Origin: Allochromatium humboldtianum
GTDB lineage: Bacteria > Pseudomonadota > Gammaproteobacteria > Chromatiales > Chromatiaceae
Length of the DNA stretch: 64,000 nt
Assembly: GCF_013385175.1 (NCBI RefSeq)
Contig: NZ_JABZEO010000008.1
Location: 124,001-188,000 of the forward strand
Direction of reading: 5' to 3'
Shown here: piece after piece, positions 54,134-64,000 of the stretch
Position numbering within the stretch: position 1 is the stretch's first letter
Layout: the number at the start of each line of letters is the position of its first letter
Notes under the pieces: generated by a model
Told to the model about the DNA's origin: nothing
What the model saw: only the letters and a program-made list of their open reading frames with translations
Databases searched by the model: none
Position numbers and translations under genes: made by a program

Positions 54134-57100
54134 TCAGCCGAATTCGGCCAGCGCCTGATCGGGCGGAATCGGACGCGACCACAGATACCCCTGCCCCCAG
54201 TCGCAGCCGATCTCGGCGAGGCGTTCGAGCTGGCGCGGCGTCTCGATGCCCTCGGCGACCACCTCCTTGCCGATGGAGTGCGCCATGGCGATCATGCCGG
54301 CGACCAGGTTGCGGTCGCGCGAGGACTCGATACCGCTGATGAACTCACGGTCGATCTTGAGACTGCTGATCGGCAGCTCGCGCAGATAAGCCATGGAGCT
54401 GAAGCCGGTGCCGAAATCGTCGAGCGACAACTGGATGCCGCCACGGTGGAGAATGTTCAGCGTCGACTTCAGGCTCGGTGTCATGCGCAACAGCATCGAT
54501 TCGGTGATCTCGATCTCGATGAGATCCGGCGGCACGTCGGCGGCATGCAGATCCTCCAGCAAACGACGCGCGAAGCCGCGCGCCTCCAGATCGGCCGCCG
54601 AGACGTTGATCGCCAGCCGGACCTCGGCGCCCTCATATTCGAGATGCCGGCGCAGTCGGCGGATGGCCAGGCGCAGCACGGCCGCCGTCACCGCGCCGAT
54701 CAGTCCGTTGCGCTCGGCCGCCGGGATGAAGTCGCCCGGCATGATCAGGGTTCCGTCCTCGGTGCGCCAGCGCGCCAGCACCTCGAAGCGCGGCGTCCCG
54801 GCGCGAGCGGCGATGGCGATCTGCGGCTGGAGCAGGATCTCGACGGCGTCCATGGGCGAGCGCCCGAGCACGGCACGGTCGATCTCCAGACGCTTCAGCG
54901 CCCGGCGTTCCAGATCGCTGTCGAAGTGACTGGCGCGGTTGCGCCCCTCCTCTTTCGCGCGATAGAGCGCCAGATCGGCCTGCTTGAGCAGCTCGCCCGG
55001 CTCGGAGTCGGGGCCGCCCATGGCCAGCCCCAGCGAGCTGGTGATGCTGAAGCGATCCTCGCCGACGACGATGGCGCGCCGCAGCGCCTCGACGATCCGC
55101 TCGGCCTGCGTCGAGGCGACGGCCCTGTCCGTGGTATCGGGCAGCAGGAGCGCGAACTCGTCGCCGCCGAGACGCGCCACTAGTCCTGACTCGGGCAGCT
55201 CGGCGCGGATGCGCTTGGCCACGGCGCACAGCAGCACATCGCCCTTGTCGTGACCGAGGGTGTCGTTGATGGTCTTGAAGTGGTCGATGTCCATGAGCGC
55301 GACCGCAAACATCTGGCCGGTACGGCGGCTGGCTTCGATCACCTCGACGAGCGCCTCGCGAAAGCGCACCCGGTTCGGCAGCCCGGTGAGCGCGTCGTGC
55401 AGGGCGCGATGACGCATCTCCTCGCGCGACTGGTGCAACTGATCGCGCTGACTGGCCAGCGACTGGGCGAGCCGTTCGAAGTGCGCGGCATTGGCGACGA
55501 TGACTCGCTGGATGAGGTTCTTGAGCGCCAGCCCGGTGGCCAGCGACACCGCCGACCAGGGCAGCGAGTGATGGGTGCGCTCCTCGCGCCAGACCTGGAA
55601 GTCGCGGGTCGGCCAGCCGAGCGGGCGCTCGCCGTCACGCATGGAGAACGGCAGTGCGGCGGGATCGCCGCCCCACTCGACCGTGTATTTGACCCGCTGG
55701 CGCCCGAACAGCAGGATGTTCTCGCGCGGCTCGTCGATGAAGATCGCCAGCACGCCGGCGAGCCGGTCCGGATAGGCGGCCGCCGGCTCGAACTCGCCGG
55801 AGAGACAATCGGTATTCCAGACCGGGCCGGGCCGGGTGCGCAGAAAGGCCAGCAATTCGGCGACCCGCTCGGGCGCGAGACTGCAATTCTGGCCGAAGAA
55901 CAGCGGCTGGCCGTGACGGTAGATCTGCGCCATGTCGGCGTCGACCAGTTCGCACAGCTTGTGCTCCTTGCCGATGAAGCTGTCGGGAAAGGGCTGCTCG
56001 ACGTCGATCTCGCCGACGATGGTGTTGACCCTGGACATGCCGAGCTGGGTGGCGAGGTTGCGCTCGCGCTCATCGATCAGGGCGACCCGTGCCGCCAGAC
56101 AGCCGGCCAGTTCGATGAGTCGGCGCCGGACCGAGACCGTCACCGGATGGGGCGCGCGATGATGGAAGATGACCAGCCCCCAGAGCCGCTCGTCCTGGAC
56201 GAGCGAGAGTGACATCGAGCCATTGACGCCGAAGCGCTGGAGATAGTTGCGATGGATGGGCGACTGGGCGCGCAGATGGGCGATGCCGATGTCGAGGCTG
56301 TCCGGGGCCGCCGACCGGCTCAGGAGCGGCACGTCGGGGTGATCGCGGCTCGGCGCATAGCGCATGGGCGTCTCGCGATAGAGCGCGCGCGCCTGACGCG
56401 GGATGTCGGTGGCTGGATAACGCAGCCCCAGGATCGAGGGCCAGGTGTCCGGCTCCAGGCTCTCGGCGATCACCACGCCCGAATCGTCGGGGTCGAAGCG
56501 ATAGACCACGACCCGCTCGAAGCCGGTCAGATAGCGAAAGGCGGCGACAGCCTCCCGGCAGACCGTTTCGACAGCGTCGCTCGTGCGCAGTCGCCGCTGG
56601 AAGGCCGCGACATCGAAGCCGCGCAGACGCACGTCCATCTCCATCTCGCCGTGCGGCTCGATCTCCAGCAGCAGCCGATCCCGCCAGCGATGCAGACGCA
56701 CATCGAGCGGCAGCTCGCCATGCGGTGCGCGGACCTGGAAGAAGGACGGCTGGAACTCTATCGTGTCCGGATCGGCGGTCAGGACGGCATGCAGCTCGGC
56801 GGCGTCCTCGGTCGGCAGGGCGTGCGACAGGGGGGCGTCGAGCAGGGTCTCGGCGTCGAGGCCCAGATACATCTCGGCATTGGCGCTACAGGCCAGGATG
56901 TGGTGCGTCTCGGGATCGACCACCAGCAGACAGCCGAAGGGCTGGATGGCGCCGCAGGTGCTGATGGGTTCGCGATCGCATTGCGAGAAGTCGAAGGAGA
57001 CCGCCGAGAGCGCGGCCATGCGCTCGCAGAACTTGCCGGCGATCAGCTCATAGGCGACGCCTTCGTTGCGCGGCGGCAGGCGGTCCTTGGGCTGGACGAT

Positions 57101-57460
57101 GATCCAGAACTCGCCCGGACGATCGGAGGCGCGCATGGTGATGCGCACCCGCACCGGGTCCATGTTGAAATCGAACACGAACTCGAAGGTCGTCTCCAGA
57201 TGCCCGGTCAGGACGCCGCGCCGAAAGCGTCCGTAGAACTCGGGTACCACGGTGCAGGGCGCGACCTCGGAGAAGAAGTTGCGCCCAAGTACCGACTCCG
57301 CCTCGCGTTTCGAGAGCGTCGACTGCGCACGGCTGTAGAAGAGGATGCGCCCCTCGGCGTCGACACGAATGGTCCCGGCCGGCAGCCGGTCGAGCTGCTC
57401 CTCGGTGAGGGCGTCGAGCTGATGCGGGGCGTGGATGTCGATGGCGTCTTCGAGATTCAT
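54134..57460 (-). CDS. PYP-bacteriophytochrome-GGDEF-EAL hybrid photoreceptor
   Basis: 1108 residues. Residues 1-125 are a photoactive yellow protein domain aligning without gaps to Halorhodospira PYP: Tyr42, Arg52 and chromophore Cys69 (NFFSEVAPCTVVPEFYG) are kept, but Glu46 is Gln and Thr50 is Ser. Then comes a bacteriophytochrome module: biliverdin Cys161 in SQCDREPI, PAS, GAF (YPATDIPRQARALY, SPIHRNYLQRFGV) and PHY (WGGDP, LPWSA). Next GGDEF (LVARLGGDEFALLL, about 765; no RxxD inhibitory site) and EAL (RFEVLARWRTEDG, EIEITESML, LDDFGTGFSSM, VVAEGIET). It should make and break cyclic di-GMP under blue and red/far-red light. ATG 57460 fits PYP numbering; TTG 57544 overlaps the ligase stop. 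Confidence 0.94.
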   Translation of the reverse strand: MNLEDAIDIHAPHQLDALTEEQLDRLPAGTIRVDAEGRILFYSRAQSTLSKREAESVLGRNFFSEVAPCTVVPEFYGRFRRGVLTGHLETTFEFVFDFNMDPVRVRITMRASDRPGEFWIIVQPKDRLPPRNEGVAYELIAGKFCERMAALSAVSFDFSQCDREPISTCGAIQPFGCLLVVDPETHHILACSANAEMYLGLDAETLLDAPLSHALPTEDAAELHAVLTADPDTIEFQPSFFQVRAPHGELPLDVRLHRWRDRLLLEIEPHGEMEMDVRLRGFDVAAFQRRLRTSDAVETVCREAVAAFRYLTGFERVVVYRFDPDDSGVVIAESLEPDTWPSILGLRYPATDIPRQARALYRETPMRYAPSRDHPDVPLLSRSAAPDSLDIGIAHLRAQSPIHRNYLQRFGVNGSMSLSLVQDERLWGLVIFHHRAPHPVTVSVRRRLIELAGCLAARVALIDERERNLATQLGMSRVNTIVGEIDVEQPFPDSFIGKEHKLCELVDADMAQIYRHGQPLFFGQNCSLAPERVAELLAFLRTRPGPVWNTDCLSGEFEPAAAYPDRLAGVLAIFIDEPRENILLFGRQRVKYTVEWGGDPAALPFSMRDGERPLGWPTRDFQVWREERTHHSLPWSAVSLATGLALKNLIQRVIVANAAHFERLAQSLASQRDQLHQSREEMRHRALHDALTGLPNRVRFREALVEVIEASRRTGQMFAVALMDIDHFKTINDTLGHDKGDVLLCAVAKRIRAELPESGLVARLGGDEFALLLPDTTDRAVASTQAERIVEALRRAIVVGEDRFSITSSLGLAMGGPDSEPGELLKQADLALYRAKEEGRNRASHFDSDLERRALKRLEIDRAVLGRSPMDAVEILLQPQIAIAARAGTPRFEVLARWRTEDGTLIMPGDFIPAAERNGLIGAVTAAVLRLAIRRLRRHLEYEGAEVRLAINVSAADLEARGFARRLLEDLHAADVPPDLIEIEITESMLLRMTPSLKSTLNILHRGGIQLSLDDFGTGFSSMAYLRELPISSLKIDREFISGIESSRDRNLVAGMIAMAHSIGKEVVAEGIETPRQLERLAEIGCDWGQGYLWSRPIPPDQALAEFG

Positions 57461-57540
57461 CGAATTGATCAGGCGTTGTGAGCGGTTGGGAGTCGGCGGG
57501 CCTGAACGCGCATCGCCGGTGGGCGCCGATCGATGCACAC

Positions 57541-58761
57541 TCAATCCCAGTCGGCGAGCTTGCCGAGTGCCGAGCGCGGCAGGCTCGGGCCGAGCGTGAT
57601 GGAACGGGGCCGCTCGGGAGGCGATAGATGTTCGGCGAGCCAGGCGTCGAGTCGTTGCGGCAGCCCGTCGTGGTCGGTGCAGCCAGTGCTGGGCACGACG
57701 AAGGCTTTCAGGCGAAGGTTCGGCTCACACCCATCGGGACGCACCAGGGCTTCGGCGACCTCGGGGTGGCGTTCGAGACAGGCGCGCACGTGATCGGGAA
57801 AGACGTTGATCCCGCCGACCTGGATGGCGCCATCGCGTCGACCGAGCACCAGGATGTGCTCGGGATCGAGCCATTGGACACGATCAGGCAGTTCCAGCGT
57901 CAGCGGTTCGCCCGCTGCATCCAGGCGGCGGATACATTCGGGCGAGTCCGGATCGCGTGACCAGTGGGGCAGCAATCGAAACGGCGCTCCGGGCGCCTCG
58001 CGCCAGCCGATGCCGGCCGTCTCGGAGGAACCGTAGATCTCGATCAGCCTGGAGCAACCGCACGCGCGCAGCCGGTTCCAGAGTTCGGGCGGACAGGGAC
58101 TGGTGGAGCTGAGCGCCGCCACATCGGGCGCCATCTCCAGCGGTCCGCGCGTGGCCAGGTCGAAAAAGGCCGGATGTCCCAGGATCAGGTCGCCCGGACA
58201 CGCCCGGCGCAGGACCGCCGCTGGCAGCGTCTGACGGGTGTCGAGCACCGGGACGCCGAGGCAGGCCGGCAGCATGAAGGCGAACAGAAAGCCGTAGATG
58301 TGATGACTCGGCACGGCGCGCAGGATACGCCGGCGATCGCCCAGGAGCGTCGCAAAATAGGTGGCCTCCTGCTCCAGCAGCTCCATGCTGTGGAGGCACA
58401 GCTTCGGCTGGCCGGTGGAGCCGGATGTCATGAAGCCGATCGATCCGTCCTCGACGGCACGACTCTCCAGTACGATCCCGACCCAGTCGGACAGGCGGCG
58501 ACGGGTCGTCAAGGCCGCCTCATGTCCGGTCTCGTGCAGATGGAACTGGACGGCGACCATGGTGGCCAGATCCAGGAACTCCAGCGAATCGAGCTCCAGC
58601 GCTCCAAGGTCCGGATCGGGCGCGCGCAGACGCGCCGTGTCCTGAAGCCCAGGACGCAGACGCGCCAGCTCCGCCTGGATCAGATCGAGCAGCAGCGCGC
58701 GGACGCTGTTGGGGTTCCACCAGGGTTTCAGGGCCACCGTGACAGTCTCGCCCAGCGCCAA
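57541..58761 (-). CDS. Acyl carrier protein-adenylation domain fusion (candidate p-coumarate activating enzyme)
   Basis: 406 residues. The first 75 look like an acyl carrier protein, with the phosphopantetheine serine in LGALELDSLEFLDLATMV. The rest is an adenylate-forming enzyme: IGFMTSGSTGQPKLCLHS, IEIYGSSETAGIGWR, HILVLGRRDGAIQVGGINVF, and the catalytic lysine in LPRSALGKLADWD at the very end. It lacks the first part of a full AMP-ligase. Similar enzymes occur in aryl polyene and xanthomonadin clusters. Lying directly upstream of a PYP gene, it may load p-coumarate for the PYP cysteine, the job that p-coumaryl:CoA ligase does elsewhere. Start is TTG 58761 by frame, uncertain; 13 bases after hemB. 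Confidence 0.82.
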   Translation of the reverse strand: MALGETVTVALKPWWNPNSVRALLLDLIQAELARLRPGLQDTARLRAPDPDLGALELDSLEFLDLATMVAVQFHLHETGHEAALTTRRRLSDWVGIVLESRAVEDGSIGFMTSGSTGQPKLCLHSMELLEQEATYFATLLGDRRRILRAVPSHHIYGFLFAFMLPACLGVPVLDTRQTLPAAVLRRACPGDLILGHPAFFDLATRGPLEMAPDVAALSSTSPCPPELWNRLRACGCSRLIEIYGSSETAGIGWREAPGAPFRLLPHWSRDPDSPECIRRLDAAGEPLTLELPDRVQWLDPEHILVLGRRDGAIQVGGINVFPDHVRACLERHPEVAEALVRPDGCEPNLRLKAFVVPSTGCTDHDGLPQRLDAWLAEHLSPPERPRSITLGPSLPRSALGKLADWD

Positions 58762-58774
58762 CGCGCGTGCGACC

Positions 58775-60040
<1,266 letters not shown>

Positions 60041-60077
60041 TCACGTACCCTACGCCTAGACCGGCCCAGACGAGTAT

Positions 60078-60099
60078 TCCTGGGTAGGCCGACCCAGGA
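60078..60099 (+). promoter_or_regulatory. Hairpin masking the rhlE ribosome-binding site
   Basis: TCCTGGGT (60078-60085), six-base loop, ACCCAGGA (60092-60099): eight perfect pairs. The Shine-Dalgarno sequence AGGAG (60096-60100) is largely inside the 3' arm, six bases before the ATG. Folding would hide the site, so translation could respond to temperature or to the helicase itself. Confidence 0.6.
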
Positions 60100-60105
60100 G
60101 CATTC

Positions 60106-61422
60106 ATGTCGTTTTCCGCGCTCGGCCTCTCGGCCGAACTGCTGCGCGCGATCGCTGCGCAGGGCTACACTCAGCCCACGCCGATCCAATCCAAAGCCAT
60201 TCCCGCCGTTCTGGCCCGCCGCGACGTACTCGCCGCCGCCCAGACCGGCACCGGCAAAACCGCCGCCTTCACCCTGCCGATGCTGCATCTGCTGAGTCAG
60301 TCCGCCCAGCGTCAGCGTGCCCCGCGCGCCCTGGTCCTGACTCCGACCCGCGAACTCGCGGCTCAGGTCGGCGAGAGCGTCAGCACCTATGGCCAGCATC
60401 TGCCGCTGCGCGCACTCCAGATCTTCGGCGGCGTCGGCATGGTGCCCCAGACCACGGCGCTGCGTCGCGGCGTCGACATCCTGGTCGCCACACCGGGTCG
60501 GCTGCTCGACCACGTCGGCCAGGGCAATGTGGATCTGTCCAAGATCGAATTCTTCGTCCTGGATGAAGCCGACCGCATGCTCGACATGGGCTTCATCCAC
60601 GATATCCGCCGCGTGCTCAAGCTGCTGCCGTCCAAACGTCAGAACCTGCTGTTCTCGGCCACCTATTCACGCGAGATCGAGCAACTGGCCGTCGGTCTGC
60701 TGCGCGACCCGCAGCGCATCGAGGTTGCTCCGCGCAACACCGCCGCCGAGACCGTGACCCAGGTGGTCCATCCGGTCGCACGTGACGCCAAACGCTCGCT
60801 GCTCTCGCATCTGATCCTTCAGGGCGACTGGCAGCAGGTGCTGATCTTCACCCGCACCAAGCACGGCGCCAACCGGCTGGCCGAACAGCTCGGACGCGAC
60901 GGCATCACCGCCGCTGCCATCCACGGCAACAAGAGTCAGGGCGCCCGCACCCGCGCGCTCGCCGACTTCAAGGCCGGCTCATTGCGCGCCCTGGTCGCGA
61001 CCGACATCGCCGCGCGCGGACTCGACATCGACCGCCTGCCGCATGTGGTCAACTTCGAGCTGCCGAACGTGCCCGAAGACTATGTGCACCGTATCGGCCG
61101 CACCGGACGCGCCGGCTCGGATGGCACCGCCGTGTCGCTGATCAGCCCCGACGAACGTGGACTGCTGGCCGGTATCGAGCGTCTGCTCGGACGGCGTATC
61201 GACGTCCAGCGCATCGACGGCTTCGAGGAACGCGGCTCGACCGATGAGACGCTCCAGGCCGATCTGCGCCGCCAGTCGCAATCGCCGCGCAAGCATCACG
61301 CCCGCCCGCGTTCCGACGGACGCGACCAGAACGGCAATCGCGCCCAGACCCAGCATCCGCGCAGTCATGCGCGTAAGCCCGGCGGACGTAGCGGCGGCTC
61401 GCGTCCGCGCGCGACGGTTTGA
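60106..61422 (+). CDS. rhlE: DEAD-box RNA helicase RhlE
   Basis: 438 residues: Q motif [14 protein letters not shown], Walker [36 protein letters not shown], the SAT motif, [14 protein letters not shown] and [10 protein letters not shown], with a basic Arg/Gly/His tail from about residue 380. RhlE-type helicases remodel ribosome precursors and mRNA and often aid growth in the cold. An RRM protein gene follows on the same strand. Start ATG 60106 with AGGAG. Confidence 0.94.
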   Translation: MSFSALGLSAELLRAIAAQGYTQPTPIQSKAIPAVLARRDVLAAAQTGTGKTAAFTLPMLHLLSQSAQRQRAPRALVLTPTRELAAQVGESVSTYGQHLPLRALQIFGGVGMVPQTTALRRGVDILVATPGRLLDHVGQGNVDLSKIEFFVLDEADRMLDMGFIHDIRRVLKLLPSKRQNLLFSATYSREIEQLAVGLLRDPQRIEVAPRNTAAETVTQVVHPVARDAKRSLLSHLILQGDWQQVLIFTRTKHGANRLAEQLGRDGITAAAIHGNKSQGARTRALADFKAGSLRALVATDIAARGLDIDRLPHVVNFELPNVPEDYVHRIGRTGRAGSDGTAVSLISPDERGLLAGIERLLGRRIDVQRIDGFEERGSTDETLQADLRRQSQSPRKHHARPRSDGRDQNGNRAQTQHPRSHARKPGGRSGGSRPRATV

Positions 61423-61465
61423 GGTAGGTTCGAGATTACAGTTTCGCGGAACGGCTCAGGCCGAA

Positions 61466-61506
61466 CCGCTGCCACTCCAGCCGGCGGGCGCATCGGCCGG
61501 CAGCGG
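61466..61506 (+). terminator. Hairpin between rhlE and the RRM gene
   Basis: CCGCTGCC (61466-61473) pairs with GGCAGCGG (61499-61506), with further inner GC-rich pairing, followed after a few bases by TTTT. It could be a weak terminator for rhlE or a structured leader of the RRM gene, which has no clear Shine-Dalgarno sequence. Confidence 0.45.
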
Positions 61507-61550
61507 AGCTCCTTTTAATCGATGCGCAGTTCCCCAAGAGACCGAGACTG

Positions 61551-61832
61551 ATGAATATTTATGTTGGCAACCTGGCCTATAGCGTGACCCAAGACGATCT
61601 GCGCGAGGCTTTTGGTGCCTACGGCAATGTCGAGAGCGCGAACCTGATCACCGATAAGTTCACTGGTGATTCCAAGGGCTTCGCTTTCGTCGAAATGCCC
61701 AGCAATTCCGAGGCCGACGCGGCCATCAAGGGTCTGAACGAGACCCCGCTCAAGGGGCGTCCGCTGCGCGTCAACCAGGCCAAGCCGCGTTCCGACCGTC
61801 CGGCACGTAGCGGCGGCGGCTCGCGCTGGTAA
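61551..61832 (+). CDS. RRM-domain RNA-binding protein
   Basis: 93 residues holding one RNA recognition motif: RNP2 in MNIYVGNLAYSV and RNP1 in SKGFAFVEMPS, with a short basic, Gly-rich tail (RSDRPARSGGGSRW). Such small proteins are common in cyanobacteria and proteobacteria and are often cold-induced. Location after rhlE suggests joint action on RNA. A strong terminator follows. Confidence 0.92.
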   Translation: MNIYVGNLAYSVTQDDLREAFGAYGNVESANLITDKFTGDSKGFAFVEMPSNSEADAAIKGLNETPLKGRPLRVNQAKPRSDRPARSGGGSRW

Positions 61833-61862
61833 CAGCCGGATCCGGCTCAGGCCGGACGACTG

Positions 61863-61915
61863 AAAAAGCCGCACTCGCCGGATGGTCCTGGACCGACGGC
61901 GGGTGCGGCTTTTTT
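61863..61915 (+). terminator. Intrinsic terminator after the RRM gene
   Basis: AAAAAGCCGCAC(T)CGCC on the left and GGCG(G)GTGCGGCTTTTTT on the right form a long GC-rich stem ending in six T residues: a textbook rho-independent terminator, symmetrical enough to act also on the minus strand, where hcp ends. Confidence 0.9.
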
Positions 61916-62006
61916 GCGTCTGATATCTGGCTGTTTTGCAATCGGCGAAACACGCGTGCGGCGAGTAAATCTCGTGATTCACTCGCCTGTTCAGTGCGCC
62001 CTATAT

Positions 62007-63635
62007 TCAGGCGGCCGCCATCATCGCCCGCACGTCCTCTTCCACCTCACCGATCGGCTTGATGTCGAAATTCTCGATCAACACCTTGGCCACGTTCGGC
62101 GACAGGAAGGCCGGCAGGGTCGGCCCGAGCCGGATGTGCTTCACGCCCAGATGCAGCAACGCCAGCAGCACGATGATCGCCTTCTGCTCGTACCAGGCGA
62201 TGTCGTAGGAGATCGGCAGCTCGTTGATGTCGTCCAGGCCGAAGGCTTCCTTGAGCTTGAGCGCGATATAGGCCAGCGAATAGGAGTCGTTGCACTGCCC
62301 GGCGTCGAGCAGACGCGGGATGCCGCCGATGTCGCCGAGATCGAGCTTGTTGTACCGATACTTGGCACAGCCGGCGGTGAGGATCACGGCTTCCCTGGGT
62401 AGCGCCCTGGCCACATCGGTGTAATAGGAGCGCTGCTTGTGACGCCCGTCGCAGCCGCCCATGACGACAAAGCGCTTGATGGCGCCGGACTTGACGGCCT
62501 CGATCACCTTGTCGGCCAGCGCCATCACCTGCGCATGGGCGAAGCCGCCGACGATCTCGCCCTGCTCCAGCTCGGTCGGGGGCGCACAGGTCTTGGCGCG
62601 CTCGATCAGCGGCGAGAAGTCCTTGGCCCCGCCCTCGGGACGGTCGGCGATGTGCCTTGCGCCCGGCCAGCCGGCCTGTCCGGTGGTGAAGATCCGATCG
62701 CGATAGCTGTCCTTGACCGGGGTGATGCAGTTGGTGGTCATCAGGATCGGGCCGTTGAAGGAGGCGAACTCCTTGTCCTGCTCCCACCAAGCGCCGCCGT
62801 AGTTGCCCACGAAGTGCGCGTACTTCTTGAACGCCGGATAGTAATGCGCCGGCAGCATCTCGCTGTGGGTGTAGACGTCGATGCCCGTGCCCTCGGTCTG
62901 CTTGAGCAGTTCCTCCATGTCCTTGAGGTCGTGGCCCGAGATCAGGATGCCGGGATTGTGGCGCACGCCGAGATTGACTGTGGTGATCTCGGGGTGGCCA
63001 TAGGTCGTGGTGTTGGCCTCGTCGAGCAGCGCCATGGCGGTGACGCCGAACTCGCCGCACTTGAGCACCCAGCCGATCAGGCTCTGGATGTCTGATTCGG
63101 TCAGGCTGGCGGCCAGGGCTGCGACCATGAAGTCATAGAGTTCGGACTTCTCGAAGCCGAGCACGGCCGCATGATCGGTATAGGCAGCCATGCCCTTGAG
63201 ACCGTAGACCAGGAGCTCGTGCAGCGAGCGCACATCCTCGTTGACCTGCGACAGCACGCCGACGACCAGCGCCTTGGCCTCGTATTGGTCGGGGGCGCCG
63301 GTCCAGTTGACGGCATCCAGGTCACTGGAATAGCCAATGGCGGCCTTGAGCGCATCACGGCGCGCGATGATGGCCTGGATTCTCGCTTCCAGGCGCGCAT
63401 CGTCGAAATTGGCGTTGGTGATGGTCACGAACAGCGCTTCGGCGACGAAACGCCCCACGCCCGGATCGGGCTTGCCCTGCCTGGCCGCTTCCTCGGCGAC
63501 GACCGCCAGTCCCTTGAGCAGATAGACCAACAGATCCTGCAAATGGGCGGTCCTGGAATGCTTGCCGCAGACACCCTTGGTGGTGCAGCCAAAACCCTTG
63601 GACGCTTCTTCGCACTGGAAACAGAACATGCTCAT
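62007..63635 (-). CDS. hcp: Hydroxylamine reductase (hybrid cluster protein)
   Basis: 542 residues. The N-terminal cysteines CFQC-x8-C-x5-C ([19 protein letters not shown]) are the spacing of class I Hcp, which binds a cubane cluster there. Hybrid-cluster ligands are seen in [29 protein letters not shown] and [13 protein letters not shown]. Hcp reduces hydroxylamine in vitro and is regarded as a nitric-oxide reductase or S-nitrosylase in vivo. No hcr reductase gene lies next to it. Start ATG 63635; an FNR/Dnr-like box lies 76 bases upstream. Confidence 0.95.
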   Translation of the reverse strand: MSMFCFQCEEASKGFGCTTKGVCGKHSRTAHLQDLLVYLLKGLAVVAEEAARQGKPDPGVGRFVAEALFVTITNANFDDARLEARIQAIIARRDALKAAIGYSSDLDAVNWTGAPDQYEAKALVVGVLSQVNEDVRSLHELLVYGLKGMAAYTDHAAVLGFEKSELYDFMVAALAASLTESDIQSLIGWVLKCGEFGVTAMALLDEANTTTYGHPEITTVNLGVRHNPGILISGHDLKDMEELLKQTEGTGIDVYTHSEMLPAHYYPAFKKYAHFVGNYGGAWWEQDKEFASFNGPILMTTNCITPVKDSYRDRIFTTGQAGWPGARHIADRPEGGAKDFSPLIERAKTCAPPTELEQGEIVGGFAHAQVMALADKVIEAVKSGAIKRFVVMGGCDGRHKQRSYYTDVARALPREAVILTAGCAKYRYNKLDLGDIGGIPRLLDAGQCNDSYSLAYIALKLKEAFGLDDINELPISYDIAWYEQKAIIVLLALLHLGVKHIRLGPTLPAFLSPNVAKVLIENFDIKPIGEVEEDVRAMMAAA

Positions 63636-63710
63636 GGCAAACTCACTCTCGCTTCGGATCAACAGGATCGTTCGATGGCGCGAGCATCTCATCTCGAGCC
63701 ATCGGGCGAC

Positions 63711-63724
63711 TTGATGTGAGTCAA
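63711..63724. promoter_or_regulatory. FNR/Dnr-type binding site upstream of hcp
   Basis: TTGATGTGAGTCAA matches TTGAT-N4-ATCAA in nine of ten positions; the GTCAA half is allowed by Dnr/NnrR-type regulators. It lies 76 bases before the hcp start on the minus strand, a usual distance for activation near -41. Hcp genes are commonly induced without oxygen and by nitric oxide. Confidence 0.6.
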
Positions 63725-63751
63725 GTGGCGCCTGCCGATGGAGACGCGCAC

Positions 63752-64000
63752 CTACCAGGTGGACAGCCGGCGCGGATGGCTGTTCCAGGCCGGTGTATCC
63801 CAGGACGGCGGAACCGAGTAGAGGTCGCGTAGACGATAGGAGCGGTAGTGGAACATATCGAGTTCGATCCGGCGTCGCGTCGCCCCATCCGGTCCGACGT
63901 CCAGAAAGGTCGTGCGCGGCTCAGCGAAGCTGCCGAGCATTCCGGAGTTGAACCAGTAGCCGCCGTCCAGCAGTCGCTGCGCCGAACCGACCGCGAAGGC
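63752..64000 (-). CDS. C-terminal part of an unidentified protein (cut by window end)
   Basis: An open frame enters from the right edge and ends at TAG 63752; 82 residues are visible ([20 protein letters not shown], then [12 protein letters not shown] and [20 protein letters not shown]). The stretch GYWFNSG...TFLDV recalls the C-terminal end of calcineurin-type metallophosphoesterases, but the sequence is too short to assign. It is transcribed toward hcp, 116 bases away. Confidence 0.55.
   Translation of the reverse strand, partial: AFAVGSAQRLLDGGYWFNSGMLGSFAEPRTTFLDVGPDGATRRRIELDMFHYRSYRLRDLYSVPPSWDTPAWNSHPRRLSTW

Overview
The window is about 64 kb of GC-rich (mostly around 65% by eye) gammaproteobacterial chromosome, and a purple sulfur bacterium (Chromatiaceae, Allochromatium/Thermochromatium-like) is the best guess. 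The pointers are standard gammaproteobacterial synteny (pilMNOPQ-aroK-aroB; ffs-dnaX-ybaB-recR; minCDE) and a photoactive-yellow-protein/bacteriophytochrome/GGDEF/EAL fusion, an architecture known to me from Thermochromatium. The species is an inference; no rRNA or photosynthesis genes lie here.

Layout. 1-3.2 kb: end of rpmE, a short malic enzyme, citrate synthase. 3.2-9.3 kb: an unknown gene diverging from the type IV pilus operon pilMNOPQ, whose pilQ has an AT-rich second half. 9.4-16.5 kb: aroKB, 4.5S RNA, dnaX-ybaB-recR, hinT, minCDE. 16.5-21.6 kb: dapC-dapD-dapE on the minus strand, hemH, a small lipoprotein. 21.6-25.8 kb: LysR regulator diverging from azoR and a pirin, then a DUF2092-type lipoprotein and a Pro/Gly/Arg-rich protein. 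25.8-30.3 kb: envelope genes (membrane protein, two GT4 glycosyltransferases, an O-antigen ligase-like protein). 30.5-37.1 kb: a compact four-gene operon that is not a lux operon although it uses lux parts: LuxE-like acyl-protein synthetase, LuxC-PaaK fusion, stand-alone PaaK-like enzyme, and an RsbW-like ATPase domain fused to a GNAT acetyltransferase.

37.1-51.7 kb: recC, then a 4.9-kb AT-richer island, then recB-recD. The island holds a MazEF-type toxin-antitoxin pair and a minus-strand array of four gene cassettes, each followed by an attC-like hairpin. Beyond the array, divergent and just upstream of recB, lies a frameshifted, truncated tyrosine-recombinase fragment exactly where an integron integrase would sit. 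I read this as a decayed sedentary integron that split recC from recBD.

51.8-59.8 kb: cytochrome b561, then a minus-strand run reading hemB -> ACP-adenylation-domain protein -> PYP-phytochrome-GGDEF-EAL -> aroE -> NAD(P) oxidoreductase. The ACP-ligase is a candidate donor of the PYP p-coumaroyl chromophore; the PYP domain naturally carries Gln at the position of Glu46. 60.1-64 kb: rhlE with a hairpin over its ribosome-binding site, an RRM protein, hcp with an FNR/Dnr-like box, and a partial gene at the edge.

The strongest candidates for undescribed biology are the LuxE/LuxC-PaaK/PaaK/ATPase-GNAT operon, the PYP-phytochrome with its carrier-protein ligase, and the remnant integron inside recCBD.
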